The notes under the pieces are model-generated. The model was not told where the DNA came from and made no database searches. It was given only the letters and a program-made list of their open reading frames with translations. The position numbers and the translations under genes are program-made. Source: Acetatifactor muris (GTDB taxonomy: Bacteria > Bacillota > Clostridia > Lachnospirales > Lachnospiraceae). From it: a stretch of DNA of 49,775 nucleotides. The stretch is from positions 1 through 49,775 of the forward strand of contig NZ_JANJZD010000033.1 of assembly GCF_024623325.1 (NCBI RefSeq). The letters run 5' to 3'. Below are positions 1-7,549 of this stretch, piece by piece (position 1 is the stretch's first letter; each line of letters begins with the position of its first letter).

Positions 1-335
1 TTCGCAGAATTCAAGCCAGCATAAGCTGTCTTGCCGCCACTGCGCGGCGCATTATACCGGCACCCCATGGCTTGAAAATCAAATGTCTCCTTCGGAGCCG
101 CTTGATTTTCTGCGCACATGGTATAATATGCACATACTCGTGGCAGAAAACGGCCGAATGGCCATCCATACCATGATTGAACTATAATCATGGTATAATG
201 ATTCTGCATTCGCAGAATTCAAGCCAGCATAAGCTGTCTTGCCGCCACTGTGTGGCGCATTATACCGGCACCCCATGGCTTGAAAATCAAATGTCTCCTT
301 CGGAGCCGCTTGATTTTCTGCGCACATGGTATAAT
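1..335. repeat. Two tandem copies of a hairpin-bearing intergenic repeat (period 208 bp)
   Basis: Bases 1-127 recur almost exactly at 209-335, the second copy differing mainly by TG for CG near base 251. Each copy contains a nested hairpin. The outer arms GAAAATCAA/TTGATTTTC lie at 74-82/112-120 and 282-290/320-328; the inner hairpin is CTCC-TTC-GGAG. The copies are separated by a unique stretch with a perfect 11-bp inverted repeat (168-178 and 186-196, loop 7). The array may continue beyond the left edge. No coding function is supported; short open frames here are products of the repeat. Confidence 0.85.
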
Positions 336-376
336 GATTCTGCCAAGCCATTAAATTCGTCGGCGGGAGTTTGAAA

Positions 377-751
377 ATGAAAAAATATAATAATTTTGAT
401 CTTCATTTTGTTTTTGATTTAAAAAATAAAAACATTCAATTTTTGCATGCGGAGTATATACACCCTCTGAAACAGGACCTGGTCCAGGAACTCCAGAAGG
501 ATTTTCTGAGAGATAAAAATGTAAAGGCGGCTATTGCGTTTGGCAGCGGCGTGGAATTTCGCTGTAACAGTTACAGCGATCTTGATTTATGCCTTGAACG
601 GTATGATTCGGAGAAAGCGTTTCACTATGAAGCGGGAGGGGAAGATTCTGTCATAGATGTGCTCTATGCGGATCAAATCGGGGAGAGGCTGAAAAAAGAA
701 ATCGAGGAAAAGGGTATTGTAGTATATGACAGGGAGGGAAGGTATGTGTGA
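377..751 (+). CDS. MNT-type minimal nucleotidyltransferase (MntA-like)
   Basis: This 124-residue protein carries the nucleotidyltransferase signature G-S-x10-D-x-D (G56-S57, then S67-DLDL with D68 and D70), which in the MNT family binds nucleotide and metal. A central Asp follows in the VIDVLYAD segment. The roughly 45-residue N-terminal extension before the core is rich in Phe and Lys. ATG 377 is chosen because GGGAG at 365-369 sits 7 bases upstream; TTG 371 is too close to that site. It overlaps the next gene, a HEPN protein, by 8 bases, which is the usual MNT/HEPN arrangement. In characterised MntA/HepT pairs the MNT protein AMPylates and silences a HEPN ribonuclease. Whether that happens here is inference, because the partner lacks the usual RNase motif. 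Confidence 0.8.
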   Translation: MKKYNNFDLHFVFDLKNKNIQFLHAEYIHPLKQDLVQELQKDFLRDKNVKAAIAFGSGVEFRCNSYSDLDLCLERYDSEKAFHYEAGGEDSVIDVLYADQIGERLKKEIEEKGIVVYDREGRYV

Positions 752-1277
752 TATCAGATTTTTCAGGCGGGCATATCTGGATTACCGGGCTGCTGTGAAT
801 TTATGGAATGTCCCTGAAAATGACGAAGCCTATATGAATGCGGTGGCGTATCATCTTCAACAGGCTGTGGAGAAGACTTTGAAAGCATTTCTGGAATGTA
901 TCGGTGAGACGGTTCCCAATACGCATGATATAGATAAGCTGGTCCGCATGTCAAAAAACAATGGCTCTCAGGTATTTCTCACCGAATGGATAGAGGAGAA
1001 AGCGGATATGCTGACTCGCTGGGAGACGGATACTCGTTATGATGTAGACTATTGCGTGGAACGTGCAAAGGTACAGATCGGGATTTTGGAAGTAAAGCGT
1101 TTTCTGGAGATAAACGGACTGAAAGAGGATTTGCGGGAAGAATTGAAATCTGATGAGGTGAGAAGTAAGCTGCTTTCGTTTTTCCCGAAAAAATATCGGC
1201 CTGAAAATGATTTTGAATGGAACTGTCTGTATCAGATATATCACAGAAAATTGGCCAGTGACGGGGAAATCATTTAG
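744..1277 (+). CDS. HEPN domain protein, partner of the MNT nucleotidyltransferase
   Basis: This 177-residue protein starts with a HEPN fold (residues about 1-120). The hallmark helix reads YHLQQAVEKTLKAFL and is followed by a THDIDKLV segment, as in Pfam HEPN (PF05168) proteins. ATG 744 follows the purine-rich site AGGGAGGGAAGG and overlaps the upstream stop codon. The RX4-6H motif of HEPN ribonucleases is not visible anywhere, so it may not be an active RNase. A C-terminal extension of about 55 residues (from KEDLREELKS onward) contains a basic segment, FFPKKYRPEND, and matches nothing I recognise. Family membership is clear; the role as toxin, defence or substrate-binding partner is not. 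Confidence 0.75.
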   Translation: MCDIRFFRRAYLDYRAAVNLWNVPENDEAYMNAVAYHLQQAVEKTLKAFLECIGETVPNTHDIDKLVRMSKNNGSQVFLTEWIEEKADMLTRWETDTRYDVDYCVERAKVQIGILEVKRFLEINGLKEDLREELKSDEVRSKLLSFFPKKYRPENDFEWNCLYQIYHRKLASDGEII

Positions 1278-1346
1278 AATAAAGGCCCCCATATAGCAGA
1301 ACTTCAAGGACAGGACATAAAATAAATATGAGGAGGATGAAAGAAA

Positions 1347-1937
1347 ATGAAATGTGCAGCATGTGGAACAGAACTGCCGGCAGGGGCATCCATGTGTCCT
1401 CAGTGTGGCAGACCAGTGGAGGCAGTGAAACTGAGATGTATGTCATGTGGCGCGGAATTGCCGGAAGGGGCTTTGCTTTGTCCTCAGTGCGGCAGAGTAG
1501 TGGAGACAGCGGATGTAGTCAGGCAGCAGGCGGCGTCCAGACAGCTGACCAAAAAGGAGTTCTATGAACTTCCCGGTATGAAGGCCTGCAGGAACAATAT
1601 CAAGTCCTGCGCGGTTATTCTTTATGTGTGTGCTGCCATTACCACATTAGCGGCATTGTTCTGGGATGAGATTCCGCTGCTTTCGGTTGTGGACGGAGTT
1701 TCGTTGTTGCTGCTGGGATTGTGGCTGCAGCTGGGAAAGAGCAGGGTGGCCGCAATTTTGATAACGGTTTACGGGGGATACAATATGTTCGTGAGTTCGC
1801 TGAGTACGGGCACTCTCCGGGGCTGGTGGATTCCGCTGGCGGGTGTATGGGCCATTACCTATACGTTTAAATTTTATAAGCTGTGGAACAAGTATCGGAA
1901 GAGCGGAGCGCTTCCCCGGGATGCCATTTCCGAGTAA
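1347..1937 (+). CDS. Double zinc-ribbon membrane protein
   Basis: This 196-residue protein opens with two zinc ribbons. Each has paired CxxC knuckles: C3/C6 with C17/C20, and C31/C34 with C45/C48, the second pair in each case inside CPQCGR. A charged linker (about 50-75) is followed by hydrophobic segments at about 92-108, 112-130, 134-150 and 160-172, giving a membrane domain of three or four helices. The start has GAGGAT 10-15 bases upstream. Proteins of this type are common in Clostridia and generally uncharacterised; the ribbons probably face the cytoplasm. No pathway can be assigned from the neighbours. Confidence 0.75.
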   Translation: MKCAACGTELPAGASMCPQCGRPVEAVKLRCMSCGAELPEGALLCPQCGRVVETADVVRQQAASRQLTKKEFYELPGMKACRNNIKSCAVILYVCAAITTLAALFWDEIPLLSVVDGVSLLLLGLWLQLGKSRVAAILITVYGGYNMFVSSLSTGTLRGWWIPLAGVWAITYTFKFYKLWNKYRKSGALPRDAISE

Positions 1938-1982
1938 AGGCTGACGGAATCTATGTTTTGGGATAGGGTAACGTAAATCAGT

Positions 1983-2465
1983 ATGTTTTTTCTGAATTAT
2001 GAATACCTGGAACACTGGGTGAACGATGAGAGAATTCATGTGCTGTGGTGCGCCGGGCTGCTTCCCTGGCCGCTGACTCGGGAAGCGCTGGATGCATTCC
2101 TGGAGCGGGATGCGCGGGAATGGGGCGGCTTTGCCTATGTGGCCACGGAGGACGACGGAAAGCCGATAGGATTCTTCCTCTATTCCGCCAATGTGAAAGA
2201 GAATTCCGGTTTTCTGAAATTTATAGTGCTGGATCCGGAACTGCGGGGCAGAGGATACGGCGTGCGGATGATAAAGCTGGCCCTGAAATATGCCTTTGAG
2301 ATTACGGGGGTGACGTCCGTGCAGCTGAATGTGTTCCAGGTCAATGCGGCAGCTATGCGATGTTATGAAAAGGCAGGGTTGAAGGTGCGTGCCGTGGAGG
2401 AAAATGCTTTTCGGTACCGGGAGGAGATATGGGCCAGATGTAATATGGTGATTGTGCGGTCATAG
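1983..2465 (+). CDS. GNAT family N-acetyltransferase
   Basis: This 160-residue single-domain acetyltransferase has the acetyl-CoA binding motif A in the form IVLDPELRGRGYG (R88-G-R-G-Y-G93), with the preceding strand FLKFIVLD. A C-terminal NxxAxxxYEKAGLK segment is typical of motif B. The length matches the family. Substrate cannot be predicted; closest in style are RimI/RimJ-like and small-molecule GNATs. It is followed within 30 bases by a rho-independent terminator, so it ends its transcription unit. No strong ribosome binding site precedes ATG 1983. Confidence 0.8.
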   Translation: MFFLNYEYLEHWVNDERIHVLWCAGLLPWPLTREALDAFLERDAREWGGFAYVATEDDGKPIGFFLYSANVKENSGFLKFIVLDPELRGRGYGVRMIKLALKYAFEITGVTSVQLNVFQVNAAAMRCYEKAGLKVRAVEENAFRYREEIWARCNMVIVRS

Positions 2466-2491
2466 ACAGTATGTTTAATTATATATTTGAA

Positions 2492-2521
2492 GGTCAGACT
2501 TTTGAAGGTCTGGCCTTTTTA
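2492..2521 (+). terminator. Rho-independent terminator after the GNAT gene
   Basis: The 8-bp stem GGTCAGAC (2492-2499) pairs with GTCTGGCC (2508-2515) with one G-T pair, and is followed by six T residues. It lies 27 bases after the GNAT stop codon. Confidence 0.8.
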
Positions 2522-2603
2522 TTTGCACAAGGGCATCCAAATGAAGAAAGTCAGCGGATAAAGGACAGGCGTTATATTTGACAGAAAAGTTATTTTGTGA
2601 CAG

Positions 2604-2632
2604 TTTACGCGGCAATTCCGGTTTGCTATGAT
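2604..2632 (+). promoter_or_regulatory. Sigma-A promoter of the decayed SGNH hydrolase gene
   Basis: A -35 box TTTACG (2604-2609) and a -10 box TATGAT (2627-2632) are separated by exactly 17 bases. The surrounding TGTGACAGTTTAC and TTTGCTATGATG sequences are shared with the promoter at 3092-3120, suggesting that the two genes belonged to one regulon. Confidence 0.65.
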
Positions 2633-2723
2633 GATGGGAATATCAGCGGTCAGAATCGGCTTACACATTGGACATGCCGGAATGCGCGGTAAGCTTTCTA
2701 CGGGTGCTGGAAAGGAGATTCCT

Positions 2724-3048
2724 ATGACTTTTGAAGATATGGACAGGATTGTCTTTGCAGGGGATTCTGTGACAGACATGGGGAGTGACCAACCGGTGGG
2801 AGAGGGATTATTTGACAGTCTGGGCACAGTTTAACTGTCCGGCCATACCGAAATTCCAGGTGCTGCCTGAGGAATACGAGGAGAATGTAAAGGGTATTTT
2901 TCTACTGTCGCCCTATTTTATAGAGCCAAACCGTCAGGAAAAAATGCGTGCCAGGATGGATGAATATGTAGATATTTGCAGGAGGCATTGCGGCAGAATT
3001 GTAGCTGAAAGTGAAGATAAAGTATCAGCAGAAGCTGAAAATACGTAA
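2724..3048 (+). pseudogene. SGNH/GDSL hydrolase remnant with internal deletion and frameshift
   Basis: The 5' part (ATG 2724, preceded by AAAGGAG) encodes the block I region IVFAGDSVTDMGS with PVGEGLFDSLG, the catalytic-serine segment of SGNH hydrolases, and then stops at 2834. From about 2822 another frame encodes VWAQFNCPAIP, LPEEYEENVKG and IFLLSPYFIEPN with ARMDEYVDICR, which in intact relatives come from the second half of the same enzyme. The middle of the protein (blocks II-III) and the C-terminal Asp/His segment are missing. The enzyme probably de-esterified plant or host glycans (family inference). It is not expected to be functional. Confidence 0.75.
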
Positions 3049-3091
3049 AAATGCACAAGTGATATCTGACGGAAAGCAGGATTTGTGACAG

Positions 3092-3120
3092 TTTACACAC
3101 AGATTTCCCTTTGCTATGAT
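3092..3120 (+). promoter_or_regulatory. Sigma-A promoter of the truncated permease gene
   Basis: TTTACA (3092-3097) and TATGAT (3115-3120) are 17 bases apart. It matches the 2604 promoter through both boxes and the bases just upstream (TTGTGACAG). It lies about 70 bases before the start of the truncated permease. Confidence 0.65.
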
Positions 3121-3192
3121 GTGTGTATAAACAGCGCGACAGTCAGCGTGTGATGCAAAGCTTTAAAGGGGAGTGCGAAAGGAGGAGAACAG

Positions 3193-3354
3193 GTGAGAGC
3201 AAAGAAGGAAAGGAAGGTTTCCATTTGGAAACTGATATGGAAGCAGAGGCAGATTCAGGCATTTGTCTGGGCAGGTCTGCTGTTTCTTCTGATTTTCAAT
3301 TATATTCCCGTGTTTAACTTGAAAAGAGCCTCCTCTGCCGTCTCTTTGCTTTAA
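3193..3354 (+). pseudogene. LplB-type carbohydrate ABC permease, truncated after the first membrane segment
   Basis: A GTG start at 3193, preceded by AAAGGAGGA, opens a reading frame with a basic N-terminus (KKERKVSIWKLIWKQRQ) and the membrane segment FVWAGLLFLLIFNYIPVF. This is characteristic of the LplB family of sugar ABC permeases, which read FNYIP at this point. Homology ends near base 3317. The frame then runs into a repeat element and stops at 3354 after 53 codons, against about 300 in intact members. The gene is therefore cut by the repeat. Confidence 0.75.
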
Positions 3355-3424
3355 ACTTGCCTTGCTGCCGTAACTTGGACATTATTGGCAGGCACCACCC
3401 GGTAAGTCCTTGCAGGAATCCGGC
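3319..3424 (+). repeat. Solo half-copy of the palindromic repeat family
   Basis: This stretch closely resembles 21823-21927. Shared blocks include AAAGAGCC, CCTCCTCTGCCGT, CTTTGCTTTAAACTTGCC and the terminal TCCTTGCAGGAATC near 3407-3420. Only one side of the element is present, without the long inverted partner arm. Its left boundary coincides with the point where the permease reading frame loses homology. Confidence 0.8.
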
Positions 3425-3532
3425 TTTTGGCCTGCAAATCAGATAATATTGCGAGGAGATATGAGGTATACTTGATTTTGAGATAGCACAATAATATAAG
3501 CAGGAATTATGCGATATATAATATTTATTGAT

Positions 3533-3561
3533 TTTACTTATGAGATACAATATAGTATAAT
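3533..3561 (+). promoter_or_regulatory. Probable purA promoter
   Basis: TTTACT (3533-3538) and TATAAT (3556-3561) are separated by 17 bases in an AT-rich stretch. The leader of about 140 bases down to purA contains hairpins: GCAGCAT/ATGCTGC around 3580-3595 and CCAGGA/TCCTGG around 3626-3642. I see no purine riboswitch core or terminator in it. Confidence 0.6.
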
Positions 3562-3707
3562 AAACAGGCTGAGAAAGGCAGCATTTATGCTGCTTCTGAA
3601 ATCGGCACATGTTCAGAGGGAATTCCAGGAGAAGTCCTGGCACTGTCCGGGCATGTATGGAATTAAAAAAAGCTCTGTCGCAGACCGGCAGAGGAATGGA
3701 GGAAATA

Positions 3708-5000
3708 ATGGTAAAAGCAATCGTAGGGGCCAACTGGGGTGACGAGGGAAAAGGTAAGATTACCGACATGATGGCACAGGAAGCAGATATTGTCGTAAGG
3801 TTTCAGGGAGGCGCAAACGCCGGACATACTATTGTAAATGATTATGGAAAATTTGCACTGCACACACTTCCTTCCGGTGTGTTTTACAGTCATATTACGA
3901 ATATCATCGGTAATGGAGTGGCATTGAATATTCCGCTGCTGTTCGGGGAGATTCAGTCCATTGTGGACAGAAATGTGCCGGCACCGAAGCTTCTGGTGTC
4001 GGACCGGGCACAGATTGTCATGCCCTATCATATTCTGTTTGATCAGTATGAGGAGGAGAGACTGGGCGGAAAGTCCTTTGGCTCCACAAAGTCTGGCATC
4101 GCGCCCTTTTATTCCGATAAATACGCGAAGATCGGCTTCCAGGTCAGCGAGCTTTTTGACGAGGAGCTGCTGGAAGAGAAGACGGTGCGTATCTGTGAGA
4201 TGAAGAATGTGCTGCTGGAGCATCTTTATCATAAACCTGTGATTGACCCGAAGGAGCTGCTGAACACGCTGCATGAGTATAGAGATATGGTGGCGCCCTA
4301 TGTATGCGATGTGTCGGCTTTCCTGGCCAGGGCGTTAAAGGAGGGACAGACAGTACTGCTGGAAGGACAGCTGGGGACTTTGAAGGACCCGGACCACGGT
4401 ATATATCCCATGGTGACTTCGTCTTCCACACTGGCCGCATTCGGCGCCATAGGCGCGGGGCTGCCGCCCTATGAGATCAGAGAGATTGTGACAGTCTGCA
4501 AGGCATATTCTTCCGCGGTGGGGGCAGGTGCCTTTGTGTCCGAGCTGTTCGGAGACGCGGCGGAGGAGCTGCGCCGTCGGGGCGGTGACGGCGGAGAGTA
4601 CGGCGCGACCACAGGACGTCCCAGACGTGTGGGTTGGTTTGACTGTGTGGCATCGAAATACGGCTGCCGCCTGCAGGGAGCCACGGATGTGGCCTTTACT
4701 GTTCTGGATGTATTGGGATATCTGGATGAGATTCCGGTGTGCGTGGGCTATGAAATCGACGGCGAAGTCACCACAGATTTTCCGGTGACCAGCAGACTGG
4801 AGAGGGCAAAACCGGTGCTGAAGACACTGCCGGGATGGAAGTGTGATATCAGAGGTATTAGAAAATACGAGGATTTGCCGGAAAACTGTCGGAATTATAT
4901 CGAGTTTATTGAGAGTCAGATTGAATATCCCATTACAATGGTCAGCAATGGACCCGGGCGGGATGATATCATTTACAGAGAGTCTGCTCTGAAGAATTAA
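3708..5000 (+). CDS. purA: Adenylosuccinate synthetase
   Basis: PurA joins IMP and aspartate using GTP to make adenylosuccinate, the first committed step to AMP. The 430-residue length is normal for the family. The GTP-binding signature GDEGKGK (11-17) holds the catalytic Asp12, and NAGHT carries the catalytic His40. FGSTKSGIAPFYSDK and the late TTGRPRRVGWFD block are characteristic. The start at 3708 is fixed by GGAGG eight bases upstream and by conservation beginning at VKAIVGANWGDEG; longer in-frame extensions upstream show no conserved sequence. It has its own promoter and leads a cluster with a LysR regulator placed one base after its stop codon. Confidence 0.97.
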   Translation: MVKAIVGANWGDEGKGKITDMMAQEADIVVRFQGGANAGHTIVNDYGKFALHTLPSGVFYSHITNIIGNGVALNIPLLFGEIQSIVDRNVPAPKLLVSDRAQIVMPYHILFDQYEEERLGGKSFGSTKSGIAPFYSDKYAKIGFQVSELFDEELLEEKTVRICEMKNVLLEHLYHKPVIDPKELLNTLHEYRDMVAPYVCDVSAFLARALKEGQTVLLEGQLGTLKDPDHGIYPMVTSSSTLAAFGAIGAGLPPYEIREIVTVCKAYSSAVGAGAFVSELFGDAAEELRRRGGDGGEYGATTGRPRRVGWFDCVASKYGCRLQGATDVAFTVLDVLGYLDEIPVCVGYEIDGEVTTDFPVTSRLERAKPVLKTLPGWKCDIRGIRKYEDLPENCRNYIEFIESQIEYPITMVSNGPGRDDIIYRESALKN

Positions 5001-5001
5001 C

Positions 5002-5904
5002 ATGATTGGAAATCTGGAATATTTTAAAGTATTTTATTATACTGCCAGGCTGGGAAGCGTTACGGGAGCCGCAGGCGTGCTGTCGCTGTCCCAGCCTGCG
5101 GTGAGCCAGTCGCTGAAGGCGCTGGAGAGGAATCTGGGGGTGTCTTTGTTTCAGCGGGAAGCCAGAGGAGTCAGGCTGACCGCGGAGGGGCAGCTTCTGT
5201 ATTCTTATGTGGAAAAAGGATATGAACAGATCGAGTGTGGAGTGGAGAAAGTGACTGCCATGCTGAATCTGGAGCTGGGAGAGGTGCATATCGGCGCCAG
5301 CGATATGACGCTGCGCTTCTATCTGCTGCCTTTTCTGGAGAAATTTCATGAACGTTTCCCGGGCATCAAGGTGATTGTGGCCAACGCGCCCACACCGGAG
5401 ACACTGAGGCTTCTGCGGGCGGGGAAAATCGATTTCGGCGTGGTGAGCACTCCTTTTGAGCAGGGAACGGACATTCAGGGAGACCCGGTGCGGGAGATTG
5501 AAGATATCTTTGTGGCGGGAAGGCGCTTTATTTCTTATAAGAATAAAATGCTGGACCTGCAGGAACTGGAAGACCTGCCCATGATTTTCCTGGAGGGAAA
5601 TACCAGTACACGAAGCTATATGAACACCTATTTATCAGGGAATGGTATTGTGCTGCAGCCGGAATTTGAACTGTCCACCAGCGATATGATTGTCCAGTTT
5701 GCACTGCGGAATCTGGGAATCGGCTGTGTGGTGAGAGATTTCGCACAGGAGGCATTGGAAGCGGGACTGCTTTTTGAGCTTCGCTTTAATAAAATGATAC
5801 CCAAAAGGGAATTCTGCGTAGTGACAGGCCGCAGAACGCCGCTTTCCGCGGCGGCGGGGAAGCTGCTTCAGATAATGAGAGAGGATGAGAAGAATGATTC
5901 GTAA
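5002..5904 (+). CDS. LysR-family transcriptional regulator
   Basis: A 300-residue regulator with an N-terminal winged helix-turn-helix (about 5-62; SVTGAAGVLSLSQPAVSQSL, then a wing ending LFQREARGVRLTAEG) and a periplasmic-binding-protein-like effector domain (about 90-290). It begins one base after the purA stop codon and overlaps the following HAD gene, so it is probably co-transcribed. The effector is unknown. Placement directly behind purA could indicate a link to purine supply, but LysR genes commonly sit in unrelated surroundings. Confidence 0.9.
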   Translation: MIGNLEYFKVFYYTARLGSVTGAAGVLSLSQPAVSQSLKALERNLGVSLFQREARGVRLTAEGQLLYSYVEKGYEQIECGVEKVTAMLNLELGEVHIGASDMTLRFYLLPFLEKFHERFPGIKVIVANAPTPETLRLLRAGKIDFGVVSTPFEQGTDIQGDPVREIEDIFVAGRRFISYKNKMLDLQELEDLPMIFLEGNTSTRSYMNTYLSGNGIVLQPEFELSTSDMIVQFALRNLGIGCVVRDFAQEALEAGLLFELRFNKMIPKREFCVVTGRRTPLSAAAGKLLQIMREDEKNDS

Positions 5905-6499
5905 TATTATATTTGATATCGGTAATGTACTGACGGATTTTCGTTGGAAGGAATTTCTGGAGGATAAAGGATTTGACGAAGAAATGGTGGGGCGTATTGC
6001 CCGGGCATCTGTGCTGAATCCACTCTGGAACGAGATTGACAGAGGGGTGTGGGAGGAAGAAAAGTTATTGCGGGAATTCGTCAAAATGGATCCGGAGATT
6101 GAAGCGGAGATTCGCAGGGCTTACGGCAATGTCAACGGTATGGTGACAAAGAGAGAGTATGCTGTTCCATGGATAAAGGAACTGAAGGCCAAAGGGTACA
6201 GAGTCTATTATTTGTCCAACTTTTCTTACAAGGCTTATGTGGAGTGCCGGGATGCTTTGGATTTTCTGCCATATACGGACGGAGGGATTCTGTCTTATCA
6301 GGAGAAAGTGGTTAAGCCGGATCCGGAGATTTACAGGCGTCTGCTTTACAGATATTCTCTGAAGGCGGAAGAGAGTGTATTTATTGACGATACGAAGGTG
6401 AATGTGGAAGCGGCCGAAGGGCTGGGACTGCATGGCATCTGTTTTCAGACCAGAGAGCAGGCACTGAAAGAGCTGCAGGCGCTGGGAGTGCAGAGCTGA
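5894..6499 (+). CDS. HAD-superfamily hydrolase (YihX-like)
   Basis: A 201-residue HAD phosphatase-like enzyme. Motif I is FDIGNVLTDF with the nucleophile Asp near residue 8; the Thr/Ser motif II lies in YYLSNFS; the Lys of motif III is in VVKPDPEIY; motif IV is FIDDTKVNVEAA. The helical cap falls between residues about 15 and 85. This is the layout of sugar-phosphate or FMN phosphatases of the YihX/HAD-IA group. ATG 5894 overlaps the LysR gene by 11 bases; an in-frame ATG at 5885 is an alternative. The substrate is not predictable. Confidence 0.85.
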   Translation: MIRNIIFDIGNVLTDFRWKEFLEDKGFDEEMVGRIARASVLNPLWNEIDRGVWEEEKLLREFVKMDPEIEAEIRRAYGNVNGMVTKREYAVPWIKELKAKGYRVYYLSNFSYKAYVECRDALDFLPYTDGGILSYQEKVVKPDPEIYRRLLYRYSLKAEESVFIDDTKVNVEAAEGLGLHGICFQTREQALKELQALGVQS

Positions 6500-6593
6500 A
6501 TGGATACCTGGCAGGTGCCTTATCAATTCCGGCCATTGGTCCGGATGACAGTGAGCACAGAGGATACGATCAGGAAGAGCAGGAGGAATGGTT

Positions 6594-7523
6594 ATGAATT
6601 CCCGGATTACGATTCGCGAAGCAATTACGGAATCTGAGACTGCCGTCTTCTGGAAGCGGCTTTACGATTATTTCACGGAAGATATTTTCAGGGATCCGGA
6701 GGATGAAGACAGAGAATACTTTTTCGGTGAAGAGTATCACAGGCAGATACAGAATCTTCATGACAGGCCGCGGAATCGGTGTCATTACCTGTTCTTTCAT
6801 CGAGACGGACAGGACATCGGATTTGCCATGCCTGTCATTTATACCGAGGAGGATGGTAAGTGCTTCATCATGGAATTCTGTGTCTATCCGGAGTTTCGGG
6901 GCGATGGAACCGGCAGGAAATGCGTCACAGCGCTTCTGGAATGGGTGGAGGAAAATGGCGGGCTCTATGCGGAGCTGAACTATGGCGGCGACTGCCGTCG
7001 TCGTCATTTCTGGGAAGGTGTCGGTTTTCTGGAAAACGGTGTGGACGAGTGGGGAGAACCACTTATGCTTCTGCCTCCGAAAGCGGAGGTCCCCATAACA
7101 GTCGAGGTCCTTGCCGACCCGGAGGACTGGCAGCTCAAAAAGCTGGAAAATGGATTTTTGAGAGAAATCGGCGAACCGACATTGACAGAGGAGAGACAGT
7201 GGCAGCTGGCGCAGGCCATCCGGGAAGGGAAAATCACTTTTTTCGTGGCAAAGCGCGGCTGTCGCGCCGTGGGAATGTGCAGTGTGGCAAAATGCTTTTC
7301 CACATTCACCTGTTCCGAGGTGGCTGTGTTTGAGGATTTTTATATCGAGCCGGTGTTCCGCGGGAAAGGCGCGGCGCGGCAGCTGACCCGGTCCGCCCGG
7401 GAATGGTGCCGGGAGAACGGGATAGCGAGTATCACTGTCTGCTGCGCGCCCTGTGACGAGGAAATGTATCAAGCCCTTGGCTTTGACACCCCTCTGGGTA
7501 TTACGCTGGCACATTTATGCTGA
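6594..7523 (+). CDS. Tandem-GNAT acetyltransferase
   Basis: This 309-residue protein carries two GNAT domains. The first has FCVYPEFRGDGTGRK (around residues 95-110) as its acetyl-CoA loop; the second has FYIEPVFRGKGAARQ (around 245-260) followed by the motif B-like ITVCCAPCDEEMYQALGF. ATG 6594 is chosen because AGGAGG (6581-6586) lies 7 bases upstream; ATG 6588 would leave only one base. It ends 26 bases from a convergent minus-strand gene. Either domain may be the active one; the first departs from the Q/RxxGxG/A consensus (R-G-D-G-T-G), although the glycines remain. Confidence 0.8.
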   Translation: MNSRITIREAITESETAVFWKRLYDYFTEDIFRDPEDEDREYFFGEEYHRQIQNLHDRPRNRCHYLFFHRDGQDIGFAMPVIYTEEDGKCFIMEFCVYPEFRGDGTGRKCVTALLEWVEENGGLYAELNYGGDCRRRHFWEGVGFLENGVDEWGEPLMLLPPKAEVPITVEVLADPEDWQLKKLENGFLREIGEPTLTEERQWQLAQAIREGKITFFVAKRGCRAVGMCSVAKCFSTFTCSEVAVFEDFYIEPVFRGKGAARQLTRSAREWCRENGIASITVCCAPCDEEMYQALGFDTPLGITLAHLC

Positions 7524-7549
7524 TCCGCAGAAGTTCAGACAGTTCCGTC

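Noticed and set aside
3609..3707. N-terminal extension of PurA from an earlier in-frame start
   Set aside because: No ribosome binding site, no homology to PurA, and the GGAGG site before 3708 fits the conserved start.
3562..3707. Purine riboswitch in the purA leader
   Set aside because: Hairpins are present, but the three-way junction core and an expression platform are not visible.
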